The translations under genes were made by a program, and so were the position numbers. DNA of 6,610 bases, taken from Bryobacterales bacterium (lineage in GTDB: Bacteria; Acidobacteriota; Terriglobia; Bryobacterales; Bryobacteraceae). The notes under the pieces are model-generated. The model was given only the letters and a program-made list of their open reading frames with translations. It did not search any database and was not told where the DNA came from. The first letter of the stretch is position 1. The number at the start of each line of letters is the position of its first letter. This document shows, piece after piece, positions 1 through 6,493 of the stretch. Location of the stretch: NCBI GenBank assembly GCA_003517725.1, contig DOZZ01000141.1:6333-12942 (forward strand), written 5' to 3'.

Positions 1-311
1 CGCCGCCGCACTGGCCTGCCCGTTCCAGCGTGGAACGTTCACGCCGATCGCCAGGAGCCACGCACACAGCGATATTTCCCCCACGCCCGAAACCATCAGA
101 TAGGGAAAGAACCGGGCTGCGAACTGCGGCGCCAGAAAATTCGCGAAACTGTTAATCAGGTAGCACAGGCCCTCAATGGCCAGCAGCACGCCGATAACTC
201 GTGGAAAGAATGTTGACCGGAAAATCAGATAGCCGAAAGCGAGGCAATAGAAGCCAAAAGATACCAGCGCGATGGCGAAGCCGCGTTCAAACAGCTGGAG
301 AAGCCGTCCTG
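1..311 (-). pseudogene. C-terminal half of a DUF4386-type integral membrane protein, 5' end missing
   Basis: The minus-strand frame from about 303 down to base 1 is open and reads LLQLFERGFAIALVSFGFYC at its start. It continues through three hydrophobic segments (around FGFYCLAFGYLIF, VIGVLLAIEGLCYLI, and VGEISLCVWLLAIGV) and reaches GVNVPRWNGQ near the window edge. This matches, from memory, the second half of DUF4386 proteins: the FG-x-GYLIFRS, P-R-x-(I/L)-GVL, NSFANFL-P and GE-x-SL-x-WLL-x-GVN elements in the right order. The family is usually about 210-230 residues with six or so membrane segments, and its function is unknown. The N-terminal half is absent: upstream DNA is the receptor gene in another frame. 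The frame stays open back to a stop at 523-525, but the extra residues look like receptor shadow. Upstream of the family-like part there is no ATG or GTG start, only a TTG at 442-444. I therefore call a 5'-truncated remnant. A chimeric assembly joint is the alternative. The 3' end lies beyond the window. Confidence 0.7.
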
Positions 312-3209
312 CTAAAACGTAATCCGCAAGCCAGCCTGCGCCGCAAAGGGCAGCCCCACCGTCGTACCCGCGCCAAAAAAATCCCCGAGAGCGCCGGCCG
401 GAACGCGAAGATCCGATGGCTGCACCGCCCGCAGGGCCGAGCAAGCCGCATCCAGGCAGACATGCCGCACATCCGCCTGCTCCCCGGCCGGCACTGGCAA
501 CTGCGCCACCGAAGCCGCAAAATTATTGCCCGAGTTACGCCGGTTCAACAGATTGAAGCACTCAACAAACGGCGATACCCGGAAATTTTCACCGCGCCGG
601 AACTCGCGCGTTACGCGCAGATCGATCTGCTGAAAAGGCATGCCGCGAAACTCGTCGAGCGTGGTCTGCCGGCCGTTAATCACCGCGCGATCGTTGGTGC
701 CGATGCCGTCGCCATTAACGTCGACCGGCGTAGTCAGCGTAAACGGACGCGCACTCTCGAACTGCGCCAGCGTCGCCACCTGCACATGACCGGGCAGCAG
801 CCAAGTCCCGGCGATCACGACCCGGTGCCGCACGTCTTCGCCCGACGGACCGTAGTCGCCCGCCGCAAAAGCGTGCGCCGCGTTACTAACGCCATTGACG
901 TAATCGAACAGCTCGCCCACCGTCGCGCCCCAGGTGTTAGCGCGCGCCAGCGTGTAGTGCGCGGTCAGGTCGAACGTCTTCGAAAAGCGGCGGCGCACCA
1001 GCCACGATGCGGCATCGTAGCGCGAGCGATTGTCGGTGCGCGCCACGCTGACGTCGGGCGCGCCGGCCGGCAGGTTGATGCCGCCCGCATATTCGTAGAG
1101 CCGGTATTGGTGCACGCCCTGCTGGTGCTGGTAGTTGGCCGAAATGGTCCAGTTGGCGCCGAAGAGCTGTTCCCAACCGGCGCTGGCATGGATCGCGTAG
1201 GGCGTGCAATAAGCGGGATCGATCAGAAAGCTCTGGTCGCCCACAGTCGCATTGTTAACGGCCTCGAAGGCGCGCACCCATCCGTTTTGCGCCAGGTCGT
1301 TATAGTAGATGCCGGCGCCGGCACGCAGCACCGCGCGTCCCGAGGCGAACGGCGCATAGGCGAGGCCTAGGCGCGGCGCGAAAGCTTTGCGGTAATCCGT
1401 GGGCAGTCCTCGCGCAAAGGGAACGCCCAAATCGCGCAGTGTCGTCACCGCGGGATTGTGCTGTTGCGAAACGCCGCTGGCGCGGAACAGCCCGAATGTG
1501 GTGTCGTAGCGCAGCCCCGCGTCGATGGTCACGCGCCCGAGCCGCCAGGAGTCCTGCGCGTAGACGCCCACGCGACGGATGCTTTGGTCGAACTGGCCGT
1601 TCGAGGCTTCGGTGGCGCTCGCTCCCGCCGCCAGATCGGCCGCAAACTGCGCGCCGTTGTTGAGGTAAAAGCTGGGATTTTGCGGGAACGTGTAGAGCGT
1701 CTCGGGGTTCGAGGCCAGACGGCCGCCCAACACGGGCTCATGGATGACGTTCACGCCGGTCTTGAAACTGTGTGCCGCCGCGGCGCGCTCCAGATCGTAG
1801 CGAAACTGGTACTTCTGCTGGCGGCGTTCGATCGGGAACGCCGTCACGGGCGTGACGAACTGATTGTCGCCGAAGGTTTCGAGGCCCGACGTCGCCAGTG
1901 CGTTCGAGCTGAACGGAAACGCCAGCGCGAAGCCCAGTTGCGCGTTGCGCTCGCGAGTGTTGCTGAACCCGCTGCCCTGCACCGTCAGCGACGCGTTCCA
2001 CAACTGCGAAATTTGATAGTTGTTGGCGATGAGCAGCGTGGCGTAGTGCGCGACGTTGCGCGCGCCGGCGGAGGGCAGCGTGGCTTGGCGCAAAAGATCG
2101 TTGCCGGTGCGATTGCGGTCGAGGCTGCCGCGCGCGAACCAGTGCGAATCGTTGGACTGGTCCCAATCGAGCCGCGTCGAGAACACCGCGTCGCGAAACG
2201 GCGCCTCCACGAACGCCGGCACGCCGATGCTCGAAACGCCGGGGATGAAATTCAACGAGGCCAATCGCGACAGCGCCTGAAATTCCGTGATGGTCGCGCC
2301 GCTATAGGCGATGCTGGCGTTTTCGCGCACCACTTCGAGGGCCGAAAAGATCCACAGTTTCTGGCGCCGCAGCGGGCCGCCGAGGCTGACGACTTCCTGG
2401 TTCCGCGAAAACGGCTGCTTCGGCTCGGGCTCAGGATTGTCCAGTGCGTTGCGTGCATTAAGCCGCTGGTCGCGCACGAAAACGGCCCCGCTGCCGTGCC
2501 ATTGGTCGCCGCCACGTCGCGTGGTGATGACCACGGAGCCGCCGTTGGTGCGCGGCGTATCGGCGTCAAACTGCGCGGTGCGCACAGTGAATTCCTGCAT
2601 GGCGTCGGGTGAGTAGTTTTGCAGGAAGCCGCCGATGTAGTCGTCATTGTTGTCGCCGCCGTCCACCGACAGGTCGACGTTAAGGCCGGAGCTGCCGCCG
2701 AACGAAACGGCCGTGATGCGCGCTTTGGTGGGGTCCGAGGCTTCGACCGGCAGCACCATCGGCGCCAGATAGGCAATGTTGGCGAAACTGCGATGGGCTA
2801 ACGGCAGCGCCTCGATGTCGCGCCGCGTGATCACGGCGTTTTGCGCGGGCTTAGTGGTCTCGATCATATTGACCTCCACCGCGAAGGTCTGCCGCGCCGG
2901 CGTCAGGCGCACGTTAAGCGTGGGCGTGGAGCTGACGGCGATGGTGACTTCCGTGGTACGCGGCTCGAATCCAGGCGCCGTCACGGTTACGCGGTACTTC
3001 GCCGGATCGAGACTGGCGATACGAAACTGGCCTTGCCGTCCCGCCGCGGCACTGCGCGTAACGCCCGTCCTATCGGAAGAAAGTTCGATACGCGCGCCGG
3101 GCAGACGCGCGCCGCTGGCATCTTCGATGGTGCCGACCAGACCCCCGCGAGGGTCCTGTGCGCTGGCCAGCACGACAGCCGCGGCCAGCCAGCAGAGAAC
3201 GCGGAACAT
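312..3209 (-). CDS. Oar-like TonB-dependent receptor family outer membrane protein
   Basis: A 965-residue predicted outer membrane beta-barrel. Residues 1-18 form a short signal peptide (hydrophobic WLAAAVVLA, likely cut after ASA before QD). Residues about 20-105 are a carboxypeptidase-regulatory-like beta-sandwich (G-x-I-x-D-x-SGA-x-LPGA start, then F-x-I-x-x-L-x-P-x-x-Y-x-V-x-V-x-x-x-GF). Residues about 117-232 resemble a TonB plug, including the DGGDNND and GGSVVITTRRGG stretches. The rest is barrel, with a DVNGDGIGTNDR motif at 830-841 and a terminal phenylalanine in GLRITF. The end (LRVPAGALGDFFGAGTTVGLPFAAQ) looks complete for this family. Length is slightly short of the usual 1000-1200 residues. 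No TonB box is evident, so TonB dependence is uncertain. The ATG at 3209 gives the signal peptide directly; the bases before it carry no good Shine-Dalgarno. It lies 18 bases after the dehydrogenase stop, suggesting co-transcription. The substrate is unknown; such proteins are heavily duplicated in Acidobacteriota. Confidence 0.93.
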   Translation of the reverse strand: MFRVLCWLAAAVVLASAQDPRGGLVGTIEDASGARLPGARIELSSDRTGVTRSAAAGRQGQFRIASLDPAKYRVTVTAPGFEPRTTEVTIAVSSTPTLNVRLTPARQTFAVEVNMIETTKPAQNAVITRRDIEALPLAHRSFANIAYLAPMVLPVEASDPTKARITAVSFGGSSGLNVDLSVDGGDNNDDYIGGFLQNYSPDAMQEFTVRTAQFDADTPRTNGGSVVITTRRGGDQWHGSGAVFVRDQRLNARNALDNPEPEPKQPFSRNQEVVSLGGPLRRQKLWIFSALEVVRENASIAYSGATITEFQALSRLASLNFIPGVSSIGVPAFVEAPFRDAVFSTRLDWDQSNDSHWFARGSLDRNRTGNDLLRQATLPSAGARNVAHYATLLIANNYQISQLWNASLTVQGSGFSNTRERNAQLGFALAFPFSSNALATSGLETFGDNQFVTPVTAFPIERRQQKYQFRYDLERAAAAHSFKTGVNVIHEPVLGGRLASNPETLYTFPQNPSFYLNNGAQFAADLAAGASATEASNGQFDQSIRRVGVYAQDSWRLGRVTIDAGLRYDTTFGLFRASGVSQQHNPAVTTLRDLGVPFARGLPTDYRKAFAPRLGLAYAPFASGRAVLRAGAGIYYNDLAQNGWVRAFEAVNNATVGDQSFLIDPAYCTPYAIHASAGWEQLFGANWTISANYQHQQGVHQYRLYEYAGGINLPAGAPDVSVARTDNRSRYDAASWLVRRRFSKTFDLTAHYTLARANTWGATVGELFDYVNGVSNAAHAFAAGDYGPSGEDVRHRVVIAGTWLLPGHVQVATLAQFESARPFTLTTPVDVNGDGIGTNDRAVINGRQTTLDEFRGMPFQQIDLRVTREFRRGENFRVSPFVECFNLLNRRNSGNNFAASVAQLPVPAGEQADVRHVCLDAACSALRAVQPSDLRVPAGALGDFFGAGTTVGLPFAAQAGLRITF

Positions 3210-3227
3210 AAGGTCTAGTTTCGCCGA

Positions 3228-4490
3228 TTACAAGCGGACCAGATCGAGCCGGGGCTTGCCGCCGGCCTGCAATTGGGCGTCGAACGCCGGGCTTGGCTTT
3301 TGGGCAATCACGATGTGATCGCACCACCCGGTCAGGTCAGTTAACGATGGCACCAGCAGTTTGCCGATGTGCGGCAGGGCGTTCAACACGAATTGCCGGT
3401 TGGCGCCGTAGATCTCTTCGAGCTTGATGTGGGGATCGAAGACGCGCAGGTCGCGGCCCTTGCCAAGCAGGTGCTCGATCAGCGCGACGACGGGGCTTTC
3501 GCGCAGGTCGTCGGTATTTTCTTTGAAGGCCAGCCCGAAGATGCCGATGCGCTCGGCGGGCAGGCCGAGCACGGCGCGAATGGCGCGCTGCAGGTGCTGC
3601 TCATTCGACGGCAGCACGTTCTCGAGCAGCGGCAGCTTCAAATCCATGCGGCCCGCGCGATACGTGAGGGCGCGCAGATCCTTGGGCAAACACGACCCGC
3701 CGAACGCGAAGCCCGGCGTCAGATACGCCGCGGAGACGTTCAATTTCACGTCCTGGCACAGCGTCTGCATCACTTCAACGGCGGGGATGTCGAGGCTGGT
3801 GCAGAGTGTGCCGACCTCGTTGGCGAAGCCGATCTTCAGCGCGTGGAAACAGTTGCAGGCGTACTTGATCATCTCGGCGGTGCGCAGCGTGACCAGGCAG
3901 GGCTGGATCGGCAGCTCGCGATAGAGATCGGCGACAAAGCCGACGGCTTCCGTGTCATCGCCGCCGACGACTAATAAGGAGGGCTCGAGAAAATCGCGGA
4001 CGGCGGTGCCTTCGCGCAGAAATTCCGGGTTCGAGACAATGCGGACGGAGGGATGTCCGGCGACGGCGGTCGCGACGACCTGCTCGCAGGTGCCTGGGAA
4101 AACGGTGCTGCGGACCGCGATGATCAGACGCCGCGAGCGGCCCTGCATCAAACCGGCGATCTCTTCGGAGACGCGCCGCAATTGGCCCAGGCCTAGATTG
4201 CCGTTGGATTCCGAGGGCGTGCCGACGCAGATCAGCGCGACATCGGCATCCTGCAGCGCGGCTGACAGATCCGGCGTGGCGAATAAGCGCTGGGCGGCAA
4301 CGGCTTCGGCAATGATGGGCTCCAGGCCGGGCTCATAAAAAGGGGCTTTGCCCGCGAGCACGCTGCTGACCTTGAACTCGTCGCGGTCGACGCCGGTAAC
4401 GCGATGGCCCAGTTTCGCCAGACAGGCCGCGGTAACGCAGCCTACATATCCCAATCCAAGCACGGCAATGCGCGCTTCCGCGGTCGACAC
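3228..4490 (-). CDS. UDP-glucose/GDP-mannose 6-dehydrogenase family enzyme, AlgD-like
   Basis: A 420-residue cytoplasmic NAD-dependent enzyme that oxidises the C6 of a nucleotide sugar to a uronate in two steps, supplying precursors for surface polysaccharide. The Rossmann motif GLGYVG is at 12-17, followed by the acidic VDRD near 34-37. NPEFLREG is at 154-161. AEMIKYACN at 205-213 carries the predicted catalytic Lys209 and Asn213. GFAFGGSCLPKD at 260-271 carries catalytic Cys267 and Lys270. NTDDLRESP at 325-333 marks the C-terminal nucleotide-binding domain. The GFAFGGSCLPKD form, the CN-x-x-HA-x-K-x-x-FANE helix at 212-225, and the shared GAN-x-x-(F/Y) and PH-(I/V)-x-x-LLV-x-x-L segments favour GDP-mannose dehydrogenase over UDP-glucose dehydrogenase, which typically has FCFPKD-type wording here. 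The residue before PGF is Thr258, where Pseudomonas AlgD (from memory) has Arg, so substrate is not settled and no symbol is given. The start is GTG at 4490-4488, right before STAEARIAVLGLG; no ATG or clear Shine-Dalgarno precedes it. No other polysaccharide genes are in view. Confidence 0.93.
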   Translation of the reverse strand: MSTAEARIAVLGLGYVGCVTAACLAKLGHRVTGVDRDEFKVSSVLAGKAPFYEPGLEPIIAEAVAAQRLFATPDLSAALQDADVALICVGTPSESNGNLGLGQLRRVSEEIAGLMQGRSRRLIIAVRSTVFPGTCEQVVATAVAGHPSVRIVSNPEFLREGTAVRDFLEPSLLVVGGDDTEAVGFVADLYRELPIQPCLVTLRTAEMIKYACNCFHALKIGFANEVGTLCTSLDIPAVEVMQTLCQDVKLNVSAAYLTPGFAFGGSCLPKDLRALTYRAGRMDLKLPLLENVLPSNEQHLQRAIRAVLGLPAERIGIFGLAFKENTDDLRESPVVALIEHLLGKGRDLRVFDPHIKLEEIYGANRQFVLNALPHIGKLLVPSLTDLTGWCDHIVIAQKPSPAFDAQLQAGGKPRLDLVRL

Positions 4491-4496
4491 GTGCTT

Positions 4497-4505
4497 AGTA
4501 TGCCA
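4497..4505 (-). promoter_or_regulatory. Candidate extended -10 promoter for the AlgD-like gene
   Basis: Reading the minus strand, TGGCATACT at 4505-4497 has a TGn extension followed by CATACT, four of six matches to TATAAT. Only six bases separate it from the GTG start at 4490, so transcription would begin at or next to the start codon, giving a leaderless message. That fits the lack of a Shine-Dalgarno. The -35 side is weak (GTTTCA about 16 bases upstream, three of six matches). The call rests on position as much as on match quality. Confidence 0.3.
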
Positions 4506-4520
4506 TTACCGGGGATAATG
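4504..4520. promoter_or_regulatory. Inverted repeat CATTA-N7-TAATG in the divergent intergenic region
   Basis: The arms CATTA (4504-4508) and TAATG (4516-4520) are exact reverse complements with seven bases between. With a one-base bulge the pairing extends to CATTACC against GGATAATG. The dyad overlaps the predicted -10 of dnaG and touches the TG extension of the opposite promoter, so a protein bound here could affect both genes. A five-base arm is short enough to arise by chance, and no known operator is recognised. Confidence 0.3.
4514..4519 (+). promoter_or_regulatory. Candidate -10 promoter element for dnaG
   Basis: GATAAT matches TATAAT at five of six positions and ends 11 bases before the dnaG ATG at 4531. 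The expected start of transcription, about seven bases downstream, would leave a leader of only four or five bases. No recognisable TTGACA lies 16-18 bases upstream, where the sequence is the start of the opposite gene. No Shine-Dalgarno sits at normal spacing; the GGGG at 4511-4514 is 16 bases from the ATG and too far. A promoter further upstream inside the dehydrogenase gene cannot be excluded. Confidence 0.35.
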
Positions 4521-4530
4521 AAACTTCTCC

Positions 4531-6258
4531 ATGGATTTCATCGCCCAACTGAAGGCGCAGGTGGACATTGTCGGCGTGATCCAGGAGTACGTGCGGCTGA
4601 AAAAGGCCGGCGCGACCTACAAGGGGCTGTGCCCCTTCCACACGGAGAAGACGCCGTCGTTCACGGTGAATCCGGCGCGACAGTTCTTCTATTGCCATGG
4701 CTGCCACGTGGGCGGCGATGTGCTGCGCTTCGTCGAACTGCAGGAGCGGCTCACGTTTTTCGAGGCATTGAAGATGCTGGCCGAGCGCCACGGCATCGCC
4801 ATGCCAAAGCGCGAGGGGTTGAGCGACGAAAGCACTAAGCTGCGCGGGGCGTTGTTCGAGATGCACGCGATCGCCGAGGCCGAATTTCGGTCCGCGCTGC
4901 ATTCGCCGGCGGGGGCCGCTGCGCGCGACTATCTGAAGCGGCGCGGCGTGGGCGAGGCGGCCTGCGACCAGTTCGGTTTGGGCTTGGCGCTGAAGGGCGG
5001 CTCGCGGCTGGTGCAGCGCTTCCAGAAGGAAGGCTTCACGCCCGAGGAGATCGAAACGTCGGGGCTGGGCCTGCGGCGCGAGGAAGGCGGGCTGTACGAC
5101 CGCTTTCGGGGGAGGCTGATGTTCCCGATCCACAGCGAGTCGGGCAAGATCATCGCCTTCGGCGGGCGCGCGCTGGAGCCGGAGGATCAGCCCAAATACC
5201 TGAATTCGCCCGAGACGCCAATTTATAAAAAGGGCTCGGTGCTCTACAACCTGCATCGCGCCAAGGAGGGCGTCCGCAAGGCCGATCGCTCGGTGCTGGT
5301 CGAGGGCTATATGGACGTGATCGGCGTGTGGTCGAGCGGCGTGGCCGAGGTGGTGGCTTCCTGCGGTACGGCGTTGACCGCGCAGCAGGTGCAGAGTGTC
5401 CGGCGGCACTCGGCCAACATGGTGCTGAACTTCGATCCGGATTCGGCGGGCGCGGCGGCGGCGGAGAAGTCCATCCAGATGCTGCTCGACGAGCATATGC
5501 GGATTCGGATTGTCGCGCTCGAAGGCGGCCTCGATCCGGACGAGTTCGTGCAGAAGCATGGCCCCGAGGCCTACCGCCAGCGCCTCGATGGCGCCAAGAA
5601 CTACTTCCACTGGCTGGCCGACCGGGCCCGCTCGCGCTTCGATATGCGCTCGGCGGAAGGCAGGGTCGCGGTGTTCCAGTTCCTGCTGCCGGCGATCCAG
5701 GGTCTGGGCGACAAACTGGAGCGCGGATCAGTGGTGAACGACGTCGCCGGGTATCTGCAGGTGGAACCGGGGCTGGTGCTCGAGAACTTCCGGAAGCTGG
5801 CCGTTGACCGCAAGGAAAAGGTGCTGGCGCCGCCGGCCGCGGAGCTGATCCGGCCTCTGGACCGCATTCTGCTGGGGGCACTGCTGTCGTCGGCCGAAGC
5901 ACGGGAGCATTGGCTGCCGGAGATCCGGCAAATGCGCTGTATCGAACGCTCGGCTGGGCGGCGGCTCTACTTAGGTTTGGCGGGGCTGGCTGATTCCGGG
6001 GCTGAGATCACGTTCGGGGCGCTGCACGCGCGGCTGGAGGAGGCGGACCAGAAGATCCTATGCCAGAACCTGCTGCGCGAGGATGAGGGCGGCACGCTGG
6101 AACAGGCCGCGGCCTGCATGGACCAGTTGCGCCTGGAGGAAGCGACGCTGCGATTGACCGAGTTGAAGGGGCAGATCAAGGAAGCCGAGCGCAGCGGGAA
6201 TCTGGCCGAGGCGCTGCGGCTGTATGGGGAACTGCAAGGCGGCGAAAAAGGCGTATAG
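4531..6258 (+). CDS. dnaG: DNA primase DnaG
   Basis: A 575-residue replicative primase that makes the RNA primers for lagging-strand synthesis and for fork start-up, working with the DnaB helicase. The N-terminal zinc-binding domain (about 1-95) has Cys34, His37, Cys55 and Cys58 in CPFH and CHGC, with the conserved EKTPSF between them. The RNA-polymerase core follows, with RFRGRLMFPI at 191-200, FGGR at 210-213 and PKYLNSPETP at 221-230. The TOPRIM metal-binding residues are Glu258 in VEGYMDV, then Asp302 and Asp304 in NFDPDSAG, with DPDEF at 335-339. Residues about 440-570 are helical and fit the DnaB-binding domain. The length is normal to slightly short. ATG at 4531 is the first possible start, since an in-frame stop lies at 4519-4521, and it begins at the usual MDFIAQLK position. 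In many bacteria dnaG is followed by rpoD; here the following 352 bases contain no rpoD start. An antisense open frame across its 5' half is a composition shadow. Confidence 0.98.
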   Translation: MDFIAQLKAQVDIVGVIQEYVRLKKAGATYKGLCPFHTEKTPSFTVNPARQFFYCHGCHVGGDVLRFVELQERLTFFEALKMLAERHGIAMPKREGLSDESTKLRGALFEMHAIAEAEFRSALHSPAGAAARDYLKRRGVGEAACDQFGLGLALKGGSRLVQRFQKEGFTPEEIETSGLGLRREEGGLYDRFRGRLMFPIHSESGKIIAFGGRALEPEDQPKYLNSPETPIYKKGSVLYNLHRAKEGVRKADRSVLVEGYMDVIGVWSSGVAEVVASCGTALTAQQVQSVRRHSANMVLNFDPDSAGAAAAEKSIQMLLDEHMRIRIVALEGGLDPDEFVQKHGPEAYRQRLDGAKNYFHWLADRARSRFDMRSAEGRVAVFQFLLPAIQGLGDKLERGSVVNDVAGYLQVEPGLVLENFRKLAVDRKEKVLAPPAAELIRPLDRILLGALLSSAEAREHWLPEIRQMRCIERSAGRRLYLGLAGLADSGAEITFGALHARLEEADQKILCQNLLREDEGGTLEQAAACMDQLRLEEATLRLTELKGQIKEAERSGNLAEALRLYGELQGGEKGV

Positions 6259-6262
6259 GGCG

Positions 6263-6490
6263 TCAGGCGAGACCCGGCTGGTCATTCCAGCCGCCCGCGC
6301 CTTCGGGGGCGTGGCGGAACGGGCGGGGCACCCGGCCGCCGGCGTCCATCCCCTGGCAAAAGAAAGAGAAATTGCCCGACGTGCGAATGGCCAGGCTGGC
6401 GGGTGCAAACCCGGACAGGATGAAGGCTTCCGAGGCCACGACGAGCTCCGGCGAGAAGTCGGCGGCTATAAACGCGGCCTGCAGCAGCAT
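6263..6490 (-). CDS. Possible small hypothetical protein, or 3' part of a longer gene
   Basis: The minus strand reads a 75-residue frame from the ATG at 6490 to a TGA at 6263-6265, beginning MLLQAAFIAADFSPELVVAS and ending NDQPGLA. I do not recognise the family. By hand count, G+C is about 68% at codon position 1, 55% at position 2 and 83% at position 3. That is the order expected of a real GC-rich gene on this strand. The opposite strand is also open over most of this stretch and shares the same wobble positions, but would have positions 1 and 2 reversed, so minus is the better choice. The frame continues upstream without a stop through the repeats to the window edge, with an alternative ATG at 6553, so it may be the tail of a gene disrupted by, or extended into, repeat DNA. 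It is convergent with dnaG, four bases from its stop. No Shine-Dalgarno or membrane segment is clear. Confidence 0.35.
   Translation of the reverse strand: MLLQAAFIAADFSPELVVASEAFILSGFAPASLAIRTSGNFSFFCQGMDAGGRVPRPFRHAPEGAGGWNDQPGLA
6275..6293 (+). terminator. Perfect 7-bp hairpin just downstream of dnaG
   Basis: CGGCTGG (6275-6281) and CCAGCCG (6287-6293) are exact reverse complements around the five-base loop TCATT, starting 17 bases after the dnaG stop. A second, imperfect stem around a TTCG loop (about 6295-6315) follows at once. Position and stability suit an end-of-transcript structure for dnaG, but no T-tract follows on either strand, so it does not qualify as a standard intrinsic terminator. 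The hairpin also lies within the 3' end of the possible minus-strand ORF at 6263-6490. Confidence 0.4.
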
Positions 6491-6493
6491 AGT

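Noticed and set aside
201..1370. Long plus-strand open frame (389 codons) opposite the receptor gene
   Set aside because: It is rich in Arg, Ala and Val with no domain pattern, and lies antisense to well-conserved receptor sequence. GC-rich wobble positions remove stops on the opposite strand.
1458..2612. Long plus-strand open frame (384 codons) opposite the receptor barrel
   Set aside because: Same kind of shadow: the residue mix is Arg/Ala/Val-heavy and featureless, while the minus strand gives a coherent receptor.
4483..4493. Overlapping palindromes GTCGAC and CACGTG at the dehydrogenase start
   Set aside because: Six-base palindromes are common by chance, and these lie partly within the coding start, so they do not stand out as an operator.
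4495..5610. Minus-strand open frame of 371 codons across the dnaG promoter and 5' half
   Set aside because: It is antisense to the zinc, core and TOPRIM motifs of dnaG, has no recognisable motif, and would have to be transcribed through the divergent promoter.
6400..6413. Small hairpin CGGGT-GCAA-ACCCG downstream of dnaG
   Set aside because: A five-base stem with a tetraloop is expected by chance in DNA this GC-rich, and no T-tract or conserved context supports a role.
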